A DNA stretch of 64,000 nucleotides, from assembly GCA_040757715.1 (NCBI GenBank), contig JBFLWS010000010.1:43582-107581 (forward strand), read 5' to 3'. The position numbers were made by a program, and so were the translations under genes. This DNA is from CAIMFV01 sp040757715. GTDB lineage: Bacteria > Pseudomonadota > Alphaproteobacteria > Caulobacterales > Caulobacteraceae. The notes below the pieces were generated by a model. That model was given only the letters and a program-made list of their open reading frames with translations. It made no database searches and had not been told where the DNA came from. This document shows positions 61,877-64,000 of the stretch, one piece after another (positions within the stretch are counted from its first letter, which is position 1; the number at the start of each line of letters is the position of its first letter).

Positions 61877-63583
61877 ATGCTTTCCGGACTCACCCCCTTC
61901 GCCCGCGAGGCCAAGACCTGGCCGTTCGAACAGGCGCGCGCCCTTCTGGCCCGCGTACTGGCCCTGCGACTCGATACCGACGCCGAGCGCGATCTGGCCG
62001 CGAGCCTGATCCACGCCGGCGACGCCCGCGAGGCGGTGCTGAAATTCCCGCAGCTGGCCGACCGCTCGGTGATTCTGGAGACCGGCTATGGTCCCTCGGG
62101 CCTGCCGCATATCGGCACCTTCGGCGAGGTGGCCCGCACCACCATGGTGCGCACGGCCTTTCGCGCCCTCACCGACGACGCCATCCCCACCAAGCTGATC
62201 AGTTTCTCCGACGACATGGACGGCCTGCGCAAGGTTCCGGACAATGTGCCGAACAAGGAGATGCTTACCGAAGACCTGGGCAAGCCGCTCACCGTGGTGC
62301 GCGACCCCTTCGGCACGCACGACAGCTTCGGGCGGCACAACAACGCCCGCCTGCAGGCCTTCCTCGACGGCTTCGGCTTCGAGTACGAGTTCTACTCCTC
62401 CACCGACTGCTATCGCTCGGGCCGCTTCGACGAGACGCTGCTGAAGGCGCTGGAGGCCTTCGACGCCATCCAGGCGGTGATGCTGCCCACGCTCGGGCCG
62501 GATCGGCGCGCCACCTATTCGCCTTTCATGCCCATCAGCCCCACCACCGGGCGGGTGCTGCAGGTCCCGACCCTGGAACGCCACGTGTCGCGCGGGACCA
62601 TCGTGTTCGAGGACGAGGACGGCAAGAAGGCCGAGGTCCCGGTCACCGGCGGCCAGGTGAAGCTGCAATGGAAGCCCGACTGGGCCATGCGCTGGACCGC
62701 GCTCGGCGTCGATTACGAGATGGCCGGCAAGGACCTGATCGATTCGGTGAAGGTCTCGTCCAAGGTCTGCCGCATCTTGGGTGGAACGCCGCCGGAAGGG
62801 TTCAATTACGAGCTGTTCCTCGACGAGAACAATCAGAAGATCTCCAAGTCCAAGGGCAATGGCCTCTCCATGGAGGACTGGCTGCGCTATGGCGCGCCGG
62901 AGAGCCTGTCCTACTACATGTTCCAGTCGCCGAGATCAGCCAAGCGTCTGTTCTTCGACGTGGTGCCCAAGGCCGCCGACGAATATCTGCAGCAGCTCGA
63001 CGCCTTCAACCGCAACCGCGCCGAGGGCAGCAATAGCTCGAACCCGCTCGACAACCCCGTGTGGCACGTCCATGCCGGCTCGCCGCCGGATCGGGGCTCG
63101 CCGGTGTCGTTCGGTCTGATGTTGAACCTCGTCTCCGCCGCCAACGCCGCGGACAAGGCCATCCTGTGGGGCTTCCTGTCGCGCTACATCCCGGGCGCTA
63201 CGCCCGAAAGCGAGCCGTTGCTCGACCGCCTCGCCGGCTACGCCCTCAACTATTACGAGGACTTCGTACGCCCGAATAAGCGCTTCCGCGCCCCGGACCC
63301 CCGCGAGCGCGCCGCCATCGAGGACCTCGTCGTGCGCTTCAAGGCCCTGCCCGCCGGCCTCACCGACGGCGAGCAAATCCAGGCCGAGGTCTATGCGGCC
63401 GGCAAGGACGCCGGTTTCGAGCCCCTGCGCCTGTGGTTCCAGGCCCTCTACGAGGTTTTGCTCGGCCAGACCCAAGGGCCGCGCTTCGGCTCCTTCGCCG
63501 CCATCTACGGCCTCGATCGCACCATCGACCTGATGGAACGGGCGTTGCAGGGCGAGGCCCTCGACCGTCCCGTTTCGGCCTAA
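61877..63583 (+). CDS. lysK: Lysyl-tRNA synthetase, class I
   Basis: A 568-residue class I lysine-tRNA ligase, the archaeal-type enzyme that replaces class II LysS in many alphaproteobacteria. The HIGH motif is PSGLPHIGTFGEVARTTMV and KMSKS is KISKSKGNGLSMEDWLRY. The C-terminal helical anticodon-binding part is complete. The gene lacks a strong ribosome-binding site (AAGG 5 nt upstream of the ATG). It is divergent from the M20 peptidase gene and 12 bp upstream of an IS-interrupted gene. Confidence 0.97.
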   Translation: MLSGLTPFAREAKTWPFEQARALLARVLALRLDTDAERDLAASLIHAGDAREAVLKFPQLADRSVILETGYGPSGLPHIGTFGEVARTTMVRTAFRALTDDAIPTKLISFSDDMDGLRKVPDNVPNKEMLTEDLGKPLTVVRDPFGTHDSFGRHNNARLQAFLDGFGFEYEFYSSTDCYRSGRFDETLLKALEAFDAIQAVMLPTLGPDRRATYSPFMPISPTTGRVLQVPTLERHVSRGTIVFEDEDGKKAEVPVTGGQVKLQWKPDWAMRWTALGVDYEMAGKDLIDSVKVSSKVCRILGGTPPEGFNYELFLDENNQKISKSKGNGLSMEDWLRYGAPESLSYYMFQSPRSAKRLFFDVVPKAADEYLQQLDAFNRNRAEGSNSSNPLDNPVWHVHAGSPPDRGSPVSFGLMLNLVSAANAADKAILWGFLSRYIPGATPESEPLLDRLAGYALNYYEDFVRPNKRFRAPDPRERAAIEDLVVRFKALPAGLTDGEQIQAEVYAAGKDAGFEPLRLWFQALYEVLLGQTQGPRFGSFAAIYGLDRTIDLMERALQGEALDRPVSA

Positions 63584-63595
63584 GGAGGCGCCCTC

Positions 63596-63877
63596 GTGTT
63601 CGTTCTCGCCCTACTCGCCCAATCCTTCGCCAGCCTCGCCGCCCCGGCGACGCCCCTTGCTGAGGCCTTGACCCCGAAAGCGGCCCCCATCGTGGCGCGC
63701 GCCGCCTTCGACTGCCGGGTGGGCAAGGCGACCTACGAGGATTGTCAGATGGTGGAGGAGAGCCCCGTCGGCCTCGGCGCCGGCGCGGTGGCTGAACGCA
63801 CGCTCTCCAGCCTGCAGCCCCTGCCCGCGCACCGGGCCTTCCTCGGTCAACGCGTGCGCGTGCCGTTCGAGTTCCTA
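63596..63877 (+). pseudogene. Secreted-protein gene interrupted by an IS5-family element
   Basis: The frame starts GTG at 63596 with a strong AAGGAGG site and has a short hydrophobic signal (FVLALLAQSFASLAAPATPL). The mature part DCRVGKATYEDCQMVEESPV and RTLSSLQPLPAHRAFLGQRV resembles the C-terminal domain of TonB-like proteins, in which a YPxxA or similar motif is replaced. After about 94 residues it runs into the end of an IS element, so the original protein is cut. The true length is outside what the window shows. Confidence 0.5.
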
Positions 63878-64000
63878 GGGCCTGTTGACATAAGTTGGCA
63901 TCCAGAGTTTGACCGAGGCCAGAGCCAGGAAGCCGAGGTATGATGCGGCGGTTTTGTCGTAGCGTGTGGCGATGCGCCTGAACTGTTTGATGCGATTGAA
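63875..64000 (-). mobile_element. IS5-family insertion sequence, 3' end of transposase (runs off the window)
   Basis: Read leftward from the window edge, 41 codons are open and end at TAG (63877-63875). They encode FNRIKQFRRIATRYDKTAAS and SVKLWMPTYVNRP, the C-terminus of an IS5-type DDE transposase. The sequence GGGCCTGTTGACATAAGTTG just inside 63878 looks like the terminal inverted repeat. The start, the other end and target duplication are outside the window. Confidence 0.75.

Overview
The window reads as chromosomal DNA of a GC-rich alphaproteobacterium of the Caulobacterales, probably Caulobacter/Phenylobacterium-like. The placement is inferred from gene content: a DivL orthologue with tyrosine in place of the phospho-accepting histidine, a CYP153 alkane hydroxylase with ferredoxin and ferredoxin reductase, small families typical of Caulobacterales (CC0125/CC1285 lipoprotein, CC_3452 family, Usg, TIGR02301), AddAB instead of RecBCD, and a class I lysyl-tRNA synthetase. 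Nearly all of the window is coding. No rRNA, tRNA, CRISPR array or prophage was seen.

Layout. 0-2.4 kb: end of a dienelactone hydrolase-like gene, then obgE-proB. 2.4-12.3 kb: a leftward four-gene tripartite efflux operon (adaptor, two RND pumps, outer-membrane channel) whose adaptor carries a Spy/CpxP-like C-terminal domain. 12.3-18.8 kb: small secreted and membrane proteins, a phosphoesterase, the CYP153 P450, Usg, a MAPEG protein and a decayed gene. 18.8-24.4 kb: argG, kup, an Rrf2 regulator with a flavodoxin-like quinone reductase, and an SDR. 24.5-28.9 kb: hpf, ptsN, thiE, divL. 28.9-30.5 kb: ferredoxin and ferredoxin reductase, likely redox partners of the P450. 30.6-39.9 kb: tightly overlapping tsaE-amgK-murU-addB-addA, then trxA. 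40-43.9 kb: FAH hydrolase, maleylacetoacetate isomerase, carbonic anhydrase, a degenerate aldo/keto reductase, bioB. 43.9-49.9 kb: leftward mnmC, motA, a hydrolase, nfeD-like, TIGR02301 and nitronate monooxygenase genes. 50.0-51.05 kb: a complete IS481-family element. 51-56.2 kb: Nudix, secreted small proteins, a CHAP protein, and an acyl-CoA dehydrogenase/DsbA-like/acyl-CoA dehydrogenase operon. 56.3-63.6 kb: penicillin-binding protein 1A, a YgjP-like metallohydrolase, an M20 peptidase, lysK. The right edge is the end of an IS5-family element that interrupts a small secreted-protein gene.

Most of the window is housekeeping. The less ordinary signals are the adaptor-Spy fusion, a long low-complexity insertion in one RND pump, a run of three hairpins ending in a terminator upstream of the efflux operon, interspersed palindromic repeats whose arms covary between copies, an inverted repeat over the promoter of the Rrf2-linked quinone reductase, and an IS481 element whose transposase stop codon lies in the duplicated CTAG target. 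I did not find a multi-gene system that I could call new with confidence.
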